From positions 2,097,584 through 2,161,583 of the forward strand of contig NC_009142.1 in the NCBI RefSeq assembly GCF_000062885.1: 64,000 bases of DNA. Reading direction: 5' to 3'. Positions 17,599 to 26,700 of this stretch are shown here, in pieces; positions within the stretch are counted from its first letter, which is position 1, and each line of letters opens with the position of its first letter. A program made the position numbers and the translations under genes. This DNA is from Saccharopolyspora erythraea NRRL 2338. Lineage in GTDB: Bacteria > Actinomycetota > Actinomycetes > Mycobacteriales > Pseudonocardiaceae. The notes below the pieces were generated by a model, which had not been told where the DNA came from, searched no databases, and worked only from the letters and a program-made list of their open reading frames with translations.

Positions 17599-19068
17599 GT
17601 GTCCCAAGTTAGCGCTCCCCCGAGCAAAAGACGGCTGAAGAACGTCCTCTCCTCGCTGTTCGTCCAGGTCCTGATCGCCGCGGTCATCGGCATCATCGCC
17701 GGGCACTTCTGGCCCGACTTCGGCGAAGCCCTGAAACCGGTCGGAGACGGGTTCATCCGCCTCATCAAGATGGTGATCGCCCCGCTCATCTTCTGCGTGG
17801 TCGTCGTCGGCATCGCCAAGGCCGGCGACATGCGTTCCGTCGGCCGGATCGGCCTCAAGGCGCTGATCTACTTCGAGATCGTCACCACCGCCGCGCTCGC
17901 GCTCGGTCTCGTCGCGGGCAACGTGTTCCAGCCGGGCGCGGGGCTCAACGTCGACCCCAGCACGCTCGACACCTCGGGCGTGGAGGAAAAGACCCAGGGC
18001 GGGCAGATGCCCGGCCCCGCCGAGTTCGTGCTGCACATGATCCCCGACAGCGCGGTGGGCGCCTTCGCGGAGAACGAGCTGCTGCAGGTCCTGCTGTTCG
18101 CGGTGCTGTTCGCGTCGGGCCTGCTGCACGTCGGCATCGACCGCGCGCCCCAGGTCTTCAACTTCATCGAGCAGGCCGGCGAGATCATCTTCAAGGTCAT
18201 CGGCTACGTCATGCGGCTGGCGCCGATCGCGGTGTTCGGTTCGATGGCCTACCTGATCGGCCAGTACGGGCTCTCGTCCCTGTCGACCTACGCCAAGCTG
18301 ATCGGCGCGTGCTACGGGTCCGCGCTGCTGTTCATCGTCCTGCTCGGCATCCTCATGCGGGTGCTCACCGGGCTGAGCCTCGTGCGGTTCCTGCGCTACA
18401 CGCGCGAGGAGTTCGCGCTGGCCGTCGGTACCGCGTCCAGCGAGTGCGTGATGCCGCGCATGATGGAGAAGCTGGAGCGGGCCGGGTGCCGCAAGGAGGC
18501 CGTCGGCCTGGTCGTGCCCACCGGCTACTCGTTCAACCTCGACGGCGCGTCCATCTACCTGTCGCTGGCGACGCTGTTCATGGCGCAGGCCGTGGGCGTC
18601 GACCTAACGATCGGGCAGCAGGTCACCGTCGTCCTCGTGCTCATCCTGACCTCCAAGGGGATGGCGGGCGTGCCCGGATCGGCCTTCATCGCGCTGTCGG
18701 CCACCGCCTCCGCGGTCGGCGTGATCCCGGTGGCCGCGGTCGCCCTGATGCTCGGCGCCGACCGGATCATGGACACGATGCGGGTGGTGACCAACCTGCT
18801 CGGCAACTGCGTCGCGACCTTCATCGTGTCCAAGTGGGACAACGCGCTGGACCAGAACCAGGCGCGGCAGGTCCTCTCCACGCCGGAGGCGTCTTCCAAG
18901 GAGCTGCAGTCCGAGGACGAGTCCGGTGAGCAGTCCGGTGAGCAGTCCGGTGAGCGCGTCCCCGCCATGGCCGGCGATGCGGAGCGCGGCGCGGGAACGC
19001 CGGTCGTCGCGACCGAGAGCATCCCGGCTCAGCAGGCGCCGGGCGACGACGCCACGACCAAGGCCTGA
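17599..19068 (+). CDS. dctA: Dicarboxylate:cation symporter (DctA/DAACS family)
   Basis: This 489-aa membrane protein takes up C4-dicarboxylates (succinate, fumarate, malate) or related acids. Family signatures visible are the first helix VQVLIAAVIGIIAGHFWPDFG, GDGFIRLIKMVIAPLIFCVVV, the HP1 serine-rich loop VGTASSECVMPRMM, PTGYSFNLDGASIYLSLATLF and the HP2 loop TSKGMAGVPGSAFIALSAT. The C-terminal 65 residues are a hydrophilic tail with three SGEQ-like repeats, longer than usual. GTG start with a weak GAAAGAAG site. Divergent from garR-gcl with a shared operator motif, which suggests co-regulated use of glycolate- or glyoxylate-yielding acids. Confidence 0.9.
   Translation: MSQVSAPPSKRRLKNVLSSLFVQVLIAAVIGIIAGHFWPDFGEALKPVGDGFIRLIKMVIAPLIFCVVVVGIAKAGDMRSVGRIGLKALIYFEIVTTAALALGLVAGNVFQPGAGLNVDPSTLDTSGVEEKTQGGQMPGPAEFVLHMIPDSAVGAFAENELLQVLLFAVLFASGLLHVGIDRAPQVFNFIEQAGEIIFKVIGYVMRLAPIAVFGSMAYLIGQYGLSSLSTYAKLIGACYGSALLFIVLLGILMRVLTGLSLVRFLRYTREEFALAVGTASSECVMPRMMEKLERAGCRKEAVGLVVPTGYSFNLDGASIYLSLATLFMAQAVGVDLTIGQQVTVVLVLILTSKGMAGVPGSAFIALSATASAVGVIPVAAVALMLGADRIMDTMRVVTNLLGNCVATFIVSKWDNALDQNQARQVLSTPEASSKELQSEDESGEQSGEQSGERVPAMAGDAERGAGTPVVATESIPAQQAPGDDATTKA
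18921..18956 (+). repeat. Three tandem 12-bp units in the dctA tail
   Basis: GTCCGGTGAGCA is repeated at 18921, 18933 and 18945 (the last two bases of the third copy differ), encoding SGEQ-SGEQ-SGER in the cytoplasmic tail. Copies are near identical at DNA level, so a recent slippage expansion is likely. Confidence 0.85.
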
Positions 19069-19155
19069 CACGCACTTCGGCCGTCGCTGTCACGTCCTCT
19101 CCCGGCGGTTCGTCATGGAGGTGAAGGACGGATTCCACCGGAACGAGGAGAGACC

Positions 19156-19611
19156 ATGCAGGCACGGATGAACAACCCCGCGACGCTGCTCCCGGGGGTC
19201 ATGGAGGCCATCCAGGCCCTCATCAAGGCGGCGCACCAGGGCGGGGTCCCGGAGCGGACGCTGGAGCTGGTCCACCTGCGCGCGAGCCAGATCAACGGCT
19301 GCGCGGCGTGCGTCGACTTCGGCGTGCGCACCGCGAAGAAGTCGGGGGAGACCGACGAGCGCCTGGCCACGACGGCGGTCTGGCGGGAGTCGCCCTACTT
19401 CACCGACGCCGAGCGGGCCGCGCTGGCGCTGGCCGAGTCGGCCACCCGCCTCGCCGACCACCCCGGCGCGGTGCCCGACGAGATCTGGGACGCGGCCGCC
19501 GAGCACTACGACGAGGAGGAACTGGCCGCCCTGGTCCTCTGGATCGGCGTGACAAACCTGTTCAACCGGATCAACGTCACGCTCCGGGTACCTGCGGGCA
19601 CGAACTTCTGA
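19156..19611 (+). CDS. AhpD-like/carboxymuconolactone decarboxylase-family protein
   Basis: This 151-aa all-helical protein carries the AhpD redox motif CAACVDFG at residues 49-56 (Cys49, Cys52 and a His-like position replaced by Phe55) after LVHLRASQINGC. The rest (DAERAALALAESATRL...YDEEELAALVLWIGVTNLFNRINV) is typical of the alkylhydroperoxidase AhpD/YciW group. Likely peroxidatic or disulfide reductase activity. GAGGAGAG precedes the ATG. It follows dctA by 87 nt and is closed by a 12-bp stem terminator. ECF41 sigma factors often control such genes. Confidence 0.85.
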   Translation: MQARMNNPATLLPGVMEAIQALIKAAHQGGVPERTLELVHLRASQINGCAACVDFGVRTAKKSGETDERLATTAVWRESPYFTDAERAALALAESATRLADHPGAVPDEIWDAAAEHYDEEELAALVLWIGVTNLFNRINVTLRVPAGTNF

Positions 19612-19640
19612 CCGGGCTCCGAGGTCGATCCCTGCCGTGA

Positions 19641-19670
19641 CCGCCCGCCGCGCACCGCCGCGGCGGGCGG
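19641..19670 (+). terminator. Perfect 12-bp stem after the AhpD-like gene
   Basis: Arms 19641-19652 and 19659-19670 are exact complements around a 6-nt loop, followed by CTCTGTCTCC. It lies 29 nt past the stop. Confidence 0.7.
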
Positions 19671-19721
19671 CTCTGTCTCCGCACACGGGCGACAGCCCGC
19701 ACCGGCTGCGATGATGAGCCG

Positions 19722-20372
19722 ATGCGTCTGGTCGATCTCAGTCATGTCATCGAACCGGGGATGGCCACCTACCCGGGTTTGCCGGGGCCGGAGATCTCCA
19801 GCCACCTGAGCTTCGACGACTCGCGTTCGCACTACTCGGCGGGCACGGAGTTCACCATCGGGCGGATCAGCATGGTCTCCAACACCGGTACCTACCTCGA
19901 CACCCCCGCTCACCGCTTCCGCGAGGGAGACGACCTGTGCCGGCTGCCGCTGGAACGCTGCGCGATGCTGCCCGCCGCCGTCGTCGACGGCGGTGACAGC
20001 GCCATCGGTGCCGACGCGTTCGAGGGTGTCGATGTCGGCGGGTGCGCCGTGCTGCTCCGGACCGGCTGGGACCGGTACTGGGGCACCGACCGCTACGGCG
20101 CTCCGGAGCATCCGCATCTCACCGAAGCCGGCGCTCGGTACCTGGTCGATCGCGGCGTCGCGCTCGTGGGCATCGACTCGGTCAACATCGACGACACCCG
20201 CACCGGCGACCGGCCCGCGCACACCGTCCTGCTGGGCGCCGACGTGCCGGTTGTCGAGCATCTCACCGGCCTGGGCGCCCTCCCCGCGACAGGAGCCCGG
20301 TTCACCGCGGTACCTCCGGCCGTGCGCGGGCTCGCGACCTTCCCCGTGCGGGCTTTCGCGACCATCCGGTGA
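19722..20372 (+). CDS. Cyclase / kynurenine formamidase-like metal hydrolase
   Basis: This 216-aa protein starts MRLVDLSHVIEPGMATYPGLP, the usual opening of the cyclase (PF04199) family. The metal-binding segment reads SNTGTYLDTPAHRF near residues 53-66, where most relatives have HxGTHxDAPxH; the first and second His are replaced by Asn and Tyr, while the last His and Asp remain. It then continues LVGIDSVNID...AHTVLLGADVPVVEHL. The substrate is unknown. There is no Shine-Dalgarno site; GATGAT lies 6 nt before the ATG, so a leaderless transcript is possible. Confidence 0.8.
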   Translation: MRLVDLSHVIEPGMATYPGLPGPEISSHLSFDDSRSHYSAGTEFTIGRISMVSNTGTYLDTPAHRFREGDDLCRLPLERCAMLPAAVVDGGDSAIGADAFEGVDVGGCAVLLRTGWDRYWGTDRYGAPEHPHLTEAGARYLVDRGVALVGIDSVNIDDTRTGDRPAHTVLLGADVPVVEHLTGLGALPATGARFTAVPPAVRGLATFPVRAFATIR

Positions 20373-20392
20373 TGAGGCCGTAGAGCCCTCGC

Positions 20393-22759
20393 TCAACCAG
20401 CGCCCGTCCCCACCACCAGCGTCGCTTCGGCCGCGCCAAGGGTGGGGTGGCGGGCCCGCAGCCGCACGGTGCCGGTGCCGTCGGTGCTGCGCAGCCACAC
20501 CGCCCCCGCGCCGCCCGTGTCCGCCAGGGGAAACGGGTTGCTGCCGACCAGCACCGCCGGGCCGTCGAGTTCCAGGGTCACGGCGCCGGAAACGTACGCG
20601 CGGGGAGCGCCGTGTTCGTCGACGGCCCGCAGTTCTGCGCGGGTCGCGTCGATGCCGCCGCTGCGCAGGGCTTCGCCGTCGAGCCGCAGCGAGAGCCGGT
20701 CGCGGCTGCGGTCGGCGGAGAACCTGCGGCTGAGCACGACGCGACCGCCGAGCGCGCCGTCCACCCGCAGCTCGACAGCGTCACCCGCGGTGGACAGGTC
20801 GGCGAAGAACGGCGGATGCGGCAGGTGCGGGAACTCCTCGCGCGCGGGTGCCAGCGTCGCGTGGTGGGCCCCGTCCAGGTACAGCTCGAGCCGTTCGAGG
20901 TTCGACCAGATCGCCGCCCGCGCGCCGAGTTCCGTCACCGGGCTCGGCGGTCCCAGGTCCCAGTAGAACGACGGCTCGATCACCGGGCGCCGCCTCGGAT
21001 CGACCTGCGCGCGGTACATCGCCGCCCCCGGCTTGGGAATCCGGAACAGGTCGACCACGCCGGGCCACTTCACGCCCAGGAAGACGTTGCCGTTGCCGGA
21101 CGGGTAGTCGATGCCCGCCCACGCCAGCACTCCGGCGTAGCGCTGGTCGGACCGGCCGCGGTCGTGCACCCGCGCGTGCGCGAGAGCCTGGCCCTGCTGC
21201 ACGTCCTGCGGGTCGGTGCGGCGGTAGAACCTGGAAGGTCCGGACAGCGTGCCGATCGCCTCGCTCACCAGGTACGGCAGGTCGTCGCGCGGCGGCGCCA
21301 GCTCGGGGCGGAGCGTGCCGTCGCGGGCCGTGCTCGCCGAATAGTCGTTGTAGCCGAACACGTCGTGCTGGAAGTCGCTCGTGCCGTGGTCGGCTCCGTG
21401 CATCGCGCCCGTGGTCTGCCGGGAGTCGTCGAGCGACCTCGCGAGCAGTTGCGTGCGGGTGTAGAACTCGGCGTTGCCCGGCGTCTCGTTGAGCCGGACG
21501 CCCCACAGCACCACCGACGGGTGGTTGCGGTCGCGCACGATCATGTCGTGCACGTCGCGGTAGGCGCGCTCCAGCCAGTCCGGGCCGCCCAGGTACTGCC
21601 AGCCCGGCGGCTCGTCCCACACCAGCAGCCCGAGCTCGTCGCAGGCGTCCAGGAACTCCTCGTGCTGCGGGTAGTGCGAGCAGCGGACCATGTTGCAGTT
21701 CAGCTCGTCGCGCAGGATCTCGGCATCCCTGCGCTGCACCCGCGCGGGCATCGCGCCGCCGGCGAACGGGTGGAACTGGTGCCGGTTGAGACCGAACAGC
21801 TGCAGCCGCTCCCCGTTGAGGTAGAAGCCCGACCGCTCGAAACGGGCCTCCCGGAAACCCGTGCGCACCGAGTGGTCGTGGACCGGCCGTTCCTGCTCGC
21901 AAAGCGTGACCACCACGTCGTGGAGCGCGGGAGCGTCGACGGACCAGAGCTCGACCCCGGTCAGGCCCGGCATGTCCAGCGCCACCTCGTGCCTCCCCGC
22001 CGGAAGGGGAGGGAGCCGGGTGGTGGCCGAGCCGATCGCCGTGCCGTCGCGCCGGAGCTCGGCGTCCACGCGCAGACCGGTGGCGGCCCGCCCGAGGTCG
22101 AGCTCGCAGCGCACCCGGAGTCCGGGACCCGCGAGCACGTCGTAGGGCCTGGCGAACACGTCGGCGATGTGCACCACCGGCACGCTGACCAGCTCGACCT
22201 CGCGGTAGAGGCCGGCGGGCTGCCAGAAGTCCACGGCGCTGCTCGGGCGGTCCAGGCCGTGGTTCGGCGGCACGTCGGGCCGGAAGGAGCCGTCGACCAC
22301 CACGTCGAGCGTGTTGTGCCTGCGCAGCAGGTCGCCGACCTCGTACTGGAACGGGAGGTAGCCACCGGCGTGCTCGGGCAGGACGTGGCCGTTGAGCACC
22401 GGCCGCGCGGCGGTCAGCGCGCCCGCGAAGCGCAGGTAGTGCCGCAGTCCCGGCTCGGTCGTCGACTCGAAGTGCTTGCGGTACAGCCACCGGCGCTCCC
22501 ACGACGCCGGGTCCCACTGCCGCCAGGAGAGTTCGGCAGCGGTGTGCGGGAGGTCCACTGAGGACAGCGCGCCGTCCGGTGCGCCGCCCTCGCCGGACGG
22601 TCCGAACAGCCAGTCGCGCGACAGCGGGGTCCGCCGCCGCGCCGGGCCGGTCGCGGCCCCCGCCGCCGGGCCGTGCAGCGAGAGCACCGCGACCGCCGCG
22701 ACAGCGGCGCGGTGCAGGACGCGCCGCGAGAACCTCGCCGGGAAAGGGGAACTGGACAT
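20393..22759 (-). CDS. Secreted glycoside hydrolase family 2 (beta-galactosidase/beta-glucuronidase-like)
   Basis: This 788-aa protein starts with a signal peptide holding FSRRVLHRAAVAAVAVLSLH, which looks Tat-compatible, cut near GPAAGAA. Then come the jelly-roll sugar-binding domain (WLYRKHFESTTEPGLRHYLRFAGA), an immunoglobulin-like domain, and the TIM barrel starting near LQLFGLNRHQFHPF. Acid/base Glu is in VVLWGVRLNET; the nucleophile is probably the Glu in YLVSEAIGT. A C-terminal beta domain follows. GH2 enzymes cleave terminal beta-galactosides, mannosides or glucuronides; the exact sugar cannot be told. The gene stands alone, tail-to-tail with the cyclase gene. Confidence 0.85.
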   Translation of the reverse strand: MSSSPFPARFSRRVLHRAAVAAVAVLSLHGPAAGAATGPARRRTPLSRDWLFGPSGEGGAPDGALSSVDLPHTAAELSWRQWDPASWERRWLYRKHFESTTEPGLRHYLRFAGALTAARPVLNGHVLPEHAGGYLPFQYEVGDLLRRHNTLDVVVDGSFRPDVPPNHGLDRPSSAVDFWQPAGLYREVELVSVPVVHIADVFARPYDVLAGPGLRVRCELDLGRAATGLRVDAELRRDGTAIGSATTRLPPLPAGRHEVALDMPGLTGVELWSVDAPALHDVVVTLCEQERPVHDHSVRTGFREARFERSGFYLNGERLQLFGLNRHQFHPFAGGAMPARVQRRDAEILRDELNCNMVRCSHYPQHEEFLDACDELGLLVWDEPPGWQYLGGPDWLERAYRDVHDMIVRDRNHPSVVLWGVRLNETPGNAEFYTRTQLLARSLDDSRQTTGAMHGADHGTSDFQHDVFGYNDYSASTARDGTLRPELAPPRDDLPYLVSEAIGTLSGPSRFYRRTDPQDVQQGQALAHARVHDRGRSDQRYAGVLAWAGIDYPSGNGNVFLGVKWPGVVDLFRIPKPGAAMYRAQVDPRRRPVIEPSFYWDLGPPSPVTELGARAAIWSNLERLELYLDGAHHATLAPAREEFPHLPHPPFFADLSTAGDAVELRVDGALGGRVVLSRRFSADRSRDRLSLRLDGEALRSGGIDATRAELRAVDEHGAPRAYVSGAVTLELDGPAVLVGSNPFPLADTGGAGAVWLRSTDGTGTVRLRARHPTLGAAEATLVVGTGAG

Positions 22760-23006
22760 GGCAGCCGTCCTCTCCGAGCACGGTTGTCGGTGGCCGCGAT
22801 CCGCGAGAAGGGGAGAGGTCGATTCGAGCACGCCGGGCGCCGCGGAGCCAGGACCGGCGCCGATGTTCGCCCTGCTGGAGCAGATGCGCGTATCCCGTGC
22901 GGTGCGGGCCGACCAGCTTGCCCCTCCGGTAGACCACCGCGTCCGTGAAAAGGCCGCGCCTCGCCACTGGCGGCAGGCCAGGACCCGGATGCGCCGGCGG
23001 CGGGAC

Positions 23007-23555
23007 TCACGAGCGGTGGTTGGCGCTCCACTCCTTGAGGGCCTCGGCCGCCGACTTGCGGGTCTCCTGGTCGACGTCCTGCGGCGAGGGCTGCACTCTC
23101 GTGTCGCCACCGACGGAGGGCGGCTGGGCCGGATCGAAGTCGGCCCGGGACCCGCCGCGGTAGCGCCCCTCGTCGGGCTCCGGTGCCGGTGGCGGCTCGT
23201 TCTCCGGCAACGGGTCTGGGAGGACCCGCGGGTGGGAGCCCGGGTAGTGGTGCTGCCGGGGGTACGAGGGCTCGTGCGCCGCGACGGAGGGGTGGGCAGG
23301 CGGGCGCCCGTAGGTGGGTGGGTCGGTCCGGCGCGGGCGGCGTGCCGGCCGTGGCGGTCTGCCCTGGTTCTGCACGCCGGATATGTAGAGCCCCTCGAGG
23401 ATCAGCACGATGATGCCCACCACCAGCGCGGCGGTGGCGATCCACATCGCGACCGCGTTCGCCGCGAACCACCACAGGCCCGCCGCGACTCCCGCCGCGC
23501 CGCCCGAGACGACGGCCAGCAGGTGGAAGAGCAGGTGCACGCCGTAGCCCTTCAC
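23007..23555 (-). CDS. Small membrane protein with Pro-rich tail
   Basis: This 182-aa protein has two transmembrane helices (about residues 7-28 and 34-54) followed by a cytoplasmic or extracellular tail rich in Pro, Arg and His. The tail ends QETRKSAAEALKEWSANHRS. GTG 23555 has AGGAGGT 10 nt upstream. I do not recognise the family; two-helix proteins with low-complexity tails are common in Pseudonocardiales. It stands upstream of and parallel to the GH2 gene, 247 bp apart. Confidence 0.65.
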   Translation of the reverse strand: MKGYGVHLLFHLLAVVSGGAAGVAAGLWWFAANAVAMWIATAALVVGIIVLILEGLYISGVQNQGRPPRPARRPRRTDPPTYGRPPAHPSVAAHEPSYPRQHHYPGSHPRVLPDPLPENEPPPAPEPDEGRYRGGSRADFDPAQPPSVGGDTRVQPSPQDVDQETRKSAAEALKEWSANHRS

Positions 23556-24045
23556 GTCATCGACACCTCCTGACCGCTTCGTCGTGCCCGGTCCCCGACG
23601 TGGTCGGCGGGACCGCCGACGCGGCGCGCACGCCGCGCGTGCCCGGCGAGCCCCGATTCGCCCAGGACAACCCGGGTTACTCCGAAGACGCCTGAGCGGG
23701 GCCGGCGGGTTGTCCGGGAGCGGGCCACGTCACACCAACGAAGCAAAGGCCGCCGGTGCGGCGCGGAAATCCCGGCCCCGATGGTAGCCCGCGATGCGCG
23801 CGGTTTGCCCGATCAAGGCGGGTTGGGCGGATTCGGCGCGAGGGGTTTTCGCACGTGTCGGCGACGTGGGTCGTTCATCACCTGTTCGGGGGCGTGTCGA
23901 ATCCTCTGCCAGCGGTTCTTCCGCGCCGGTCCTACGGTTGGGACAACGAAGCCCGCGTCAGGAGCCGCGAATCGTGCGTCGACGGCTCGCGCTCAGGGGA
24001 ACGCGCGGATCACGGCGGGCTGCTCAAGCGCGGGGGGTGGTGCCG
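23556..24045. other. 490-bp gap without a convincing gene
   Basis: This lies between the divergent Pro-rich membrane protein gene and the next plus-strand gene. Both strands have long open frames typical of 70% GC DNA, but none with a ribosome site and recognisable protein. No strong hairpin or promoter pair was seen. Confidence 0.5.
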
Positions 24046-24681
24046 GTGGTCAACACGCTGGCCGTGTTCGGGGTCGCGGCGACGACGGGGACAGCGGTGA
24101 TCATGGGATCGCTGCTGGGCATGTGCTGGGTGGAGCGGAAACTCGTCGGCAGGAGACCGCGCGTGCCCGCGGTCTCCGCCGCCGTGCTCGCCGGGGCCTC
24201 CGCACCGGATCGAGCCGGCGAGGTCCCGGCCGGCCCCGCGGCGGCCGTACCGGATCAGGCCAGGGCAACCGCCCCGAGCGCCAGACCTGCCTCGCCTGCC
24301 GGGCCTGTCCCGAGCGCCAGACCTGTCCCGACCGCCGAGCGTGTCCCGGCCGCCGCACCGGCCCGCGGGGCGGCGCCCCGGCATCGGCGGGCCGAGCCGG
24401 CCAGGCCCCGCATCGCCCGGCTGGGCGTGCCCGCGTTCTCCGGACTGCTGGTCCTGGTGGCGCTGTTCGCCAGCACCGTTTCGGCCGGGCTCGGCGCGTC
24501 GGGACCGGGTCCGGTGGTGCGCACGCCGGCTCGCCCGAACCGCCACGTCGCGACCGCCCGGAGGCGGCGGGCCTCCCGACCGGGCGATGCCGGCGTCACG
24601 GCCTCGCCCGGGGTCGGGTCCGCGCAGGTCAGAGGGTCCGGAAGTCGGCGAAGTCGAACCCGGGCGAGACGACGCAGCTGA
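24046..24681 (+). CDS. Hypothetical two-helix membrane protein with Ala/Pro-rich middle
   Basis: About 211 aa from GTG 24046 (GTG 24040 and 24037 also possible). A first hydrophobic segment (TLAVFGVAATTGTAVIMGSLLGM) is followed by a roughly 85-residue Ala/Pro/Arg-rich region. That region is built partly from a 16-bp direct repeat (CCGAGCGCCAGACCTG, near 24273 and 24309). A second helix (VPAFSGLLVLVALFAST) and a basic tail follow. Third positions are nearly all G/C in this frame, supporting coding. Its 3' end overlaps the converging DUF952-cupin gene by 53 bp, which is unusual and lowers confidence. Function unknown. Confidence 0.45.
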   Translation: MVNTLAVFGVAATTGTAVIMGSLLGMCWVERKLVGRRPRVPAVSAAVLAGASAPDRAGEVPAGPAAAVPDQARATAPSARPASPAGPVPSARPVPTAERVPAAAPARGAAPRHRRAEPARPRIARLGVPAFSGLLVLVALFASTVSAGLGASGPGPVVRTPARPNRHVATARRRRASRPGDAGVTASPGVGSAQVRGSGSRRSRTRARRRS

Positions 24682-25411
24682 CCAGCGTCTCCGCCGTCGC
24701 CGAGGCCGTCGCGCGCTGCCAGGTCCCGCCGGGCACCACCGCCTGGGGCACCTGCCCCGCGCCTCCGCCCAGCACGACGGTCCCGGGCTCCTCGCCCGGC
24801 CGCTCACCGGTACCGCCGAGCGACAGCGTCAGCGGTCCGCCGCGGTGCCAGAACCACAGCTCGTCGGAGGCCACGGTGTGCCACTCCGAGGTGCGCCCGG
24901 GAGCCAGCAGGAAGTAGATCGAGGTGGCCGTGGGCCGGACCTCGGCGGACCGGGAGACCTCGACGCCGCTGGCCCAGGTGCGCCGGAACCAGCCGCCCTC
25001 CGGGTGGGGGAGCAGGTCGAACTCCTCGGCGGTGCGGCTGCGGGTCTCCAGCGACAGGTAGGTTCCGGCGACGTCGCGGCGCGCGTACCGCAGGCCGATG
25101 ACCGCAGCCCGCTCGATGGGCCCGTAGACGTGCGGGAAAAGCACGTCGGACGAGACGCCCGGGGGCGGCGCGGGGTCGGCGGCCTCCCACCGCACCGGCG
25201 CCGACAACCGCGACGGGTCCAGCTCGACGGCGACCATCGGCTCGTCGCACGCGCGGTAGAGCGCGTTGGCGACCGCGAGCGTGGTCGGCACGTCCGGCGA
25301 GCAGTGCACGAACCCCTCGTCCGCCAGGCTGGGGGCCGTGATCGGCTCGGTCGGGTCGGCGCGGAACGCGCTCAACGGCATGAGGTGCAGCAGCGTCGAT
25401 CCAGTCACCAC
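24629..25411 (-). CDS. DUF952-cupin (DUF985) fusion protein
   Basis: This 260-aa protein has two domains. Residues about 6-115 are DUF952-like (LLHLMPLSAF...LADEGFVHCSPDVPTTLAVANALY, ending FPHVYGPIERAAV). Residues about 125-255 are a DUF985-type cupin with DLLPHPEGGWFRRTW, SIYFLLAPGRTSEWHTVASDELW and VVPGGTWQRA. Both domains usually occur as separate proteins; the cupin half resembles uncharacterised sugar-epimerase-like beta-barrels. Two adjacent GTG codons (25411, 25408) can start it. It is divergent from the hydroxyacid dehydrogenase gene. Confidence 0.85.
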   Translation of the reverse strand: MVTGSTLLHLMPLSAFRADPTEPITAPSLADEGFVHCSPDVPTTLAVANALYRACDEPMVAVELDPSRLSAPVRWEAADPAPPPGVSSDVLFPHVYGPIERAAVIGLRYARRDVAGTYLSLETRSRTAEEFDLLPHPEGGWFRRTWASGVEVSRSAEVRPTATSIYFLLAPGRTSEWHTVASDELWFWHRGGPLTLSLGGTGERPGEEPGTVVLGGGAGQVPQAVVPGGTWQRATASATAETLVSCVVSPGFDFADFRTL

Positions 25412-25555
25412 GACAGTGTCCCTGACGGGCGGTGCCCGGCGGCGTCCCCCGAGAGGCCGAGATCAGCGGCGGCCGGCCGGCTGTCGGCGGCCCACCGCGC
25501 GATCGTTCGCGCCGCATAGGATCGCCTTGCCGCGAAGTCCAGGTGAGGAGGAGCG

Positions 25556-26527
25556 ATGGCAGTTCGGGTGGCCGTGCTTGACGACTACCAGCGGGTGGCG
25601 CGCGACTACGCCGACTGGGACTCGTTGCCCGCGTCGGTGGAGTTCTTCCACGACCACGTCGCCGACCGCGACGAGCTCGTGCGACGGCTCCAGCCGTTCG
25701 AGGTGATCGCCGCGATGCGGGAGCGCACGCCCTTCCCGCGGGAGGTCCTCGAAGCGCTGCCGAACCTGAAGCTGCTGGTCACCACCGGGATGCGCAACGC
25801 GTCGATCGACCTGGCCGCGGCTTCCGAGCTCGGGGTCACCGTCTCCGGTACCGGCGGCAGCGGTTCGGCGGACCGGTCGTGGCAGCCCACCGCGGAGCTG
25901 ACCTGGGGCCTGATCTTCGCGGTCACCCGCAACATCCCGCTGGAGGACCGGACGCTGCGCGAGGGCGGCTGGCAGCGCACCGTCGGGGTCGAGATCGGCG
26001 GGCGGACGCTGGGCCTGCTCGGGCTGGGCAGGCTGGGAACGCAGGTGGCGGCGATCGGGCGGGCGTTCGGGATGCCGGTGATCGCCTGGAGCCAGAACCT
26101 CACCGACGAGGCGGCCGAGGCCGCCGGTGCCCGGCGGGTGGACAAGGAGGAGCTGTTCGCCTCCTCCGACGTCCTGAGCATCCACACGGTGCTCAGCCGC
26201 CGGACGCGCGGGCTGGTCGGCGCCGCCGAGCTGGCGCTGATGCGGCCGACGGCCTATCTGATCAACACCTCGCGCGGGCCCATCGTCGACGAGGCGGCGC
26301 TGCGGGAGGCGCTGCACGCGGGGCGCATCGCCGGCGCGGGCATCGACGTCTTCGAGCGCGAGCCGCTGCCCGCCGACGACCCGTGGCGCGGTGTGCCGCG
26401 CACGGTCCTGACCCCGCATCTCGGGTACGTGACCGAGGGGACCTACCGGGCCTTCTACGCCGACACGGTGGAGTCCATCGGCGCGTTCCTGGAGGGAGCG
26501 CCGGTCCGCGTCCTCAACGCGGGCTGA
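25556..26527 (+). CDS. D-2-hydroxyacid dehydrogenase
   Basis: This 323-aa NAD(P)-dependent enzyme has the Rossmann motif GLLGLGRLGTQVA near residue 155. The catalytic Arg is in LINTSRGPIVDEAAL, the Glu in GIDVFEREPL and the His in LTPHLGYVTEG. The N-terminal substrate domain has LPNLKLLVTTGMRNASID. The substrate is an alpha-keto or hydroxy acid (glyoxylate, hydroxypyruvate or phosphoglycerate type) that cannot be specified. GAGGAGGAG lies before the ATG. A double hairpin follows the gene. Confidence 0.93.
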   Translation: MAVRVAVLDDYQRVARDYADWDSLPASVEFFHDHVADRDELVRRLQPFEVIAAMRERTPFPREVLEALPNLKLLVTTGMRNASIDLAAASELGVTVSGTGGSGSADRSWQPTAELTWGLIFAVTRNIPLEDRTLREGGWQRTVGVEIGGRTLGLLGLGRLGTQVAAIGRAFGMPVIAWSQNLTDEAAEAAGARRVDKEELFASSDVLSIHTVLSRRTRGLVGAAELALMRPTAYLINTSRGPIVDEAALREALHAGRIAGAGIDVFEREPLPADDPWRGVPRTVLTPHLGYVTEGTYRAFYADTVESIGAFLEGAPVRVLNAG

Positions 26528-26540
26528 CCAGCATCCGTCC

Positions 26541-26592
26541 GGTCGGTCGGCTCGCGCGCCGACCGGCCGACGCGCGGCGTCGGCGCCGCGCG
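26541..26592 (+). terminator. Two tandem hairpins after the hydroxyacid dehydrogenase
   Basis: Hairpin 1: 26541-26550 with 26559-26568 (10 bp, one G-U pair). Hairpin 2: 26571-26579 with 26584-26592 (9 bp, 4-nt loop). No T-run. They separate the dehydrogenase from the MHS transporter gene. Confidence 0.55.
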
Positions 26593-26700
26593 CCCCGCTA
26601 CCGCTCAGAGAAAGCGTCCTTGACGGCCGGAGAGACGTAGCTCACAGTCGTCATACCAACCAGTCGGTCTGGATCTGTTGCCGAACCGAGGAGACAGCCG

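Noticed and set aside
23552-24045. Possible short genes in the gap between the membrane proteins
   Set aside because: Frames are open only because stops are rare at 70% GC; no ribosome site or recognisable protein.
24250-24370. CRISPR-like or tandem repeat array near the Ala/Pro-rich gene
   Set aside because: Only two copies of a 16-bp unit plus degenerate ones, in frame with Ala/Pro/Arg codons; it is low-complexity coding DNA.
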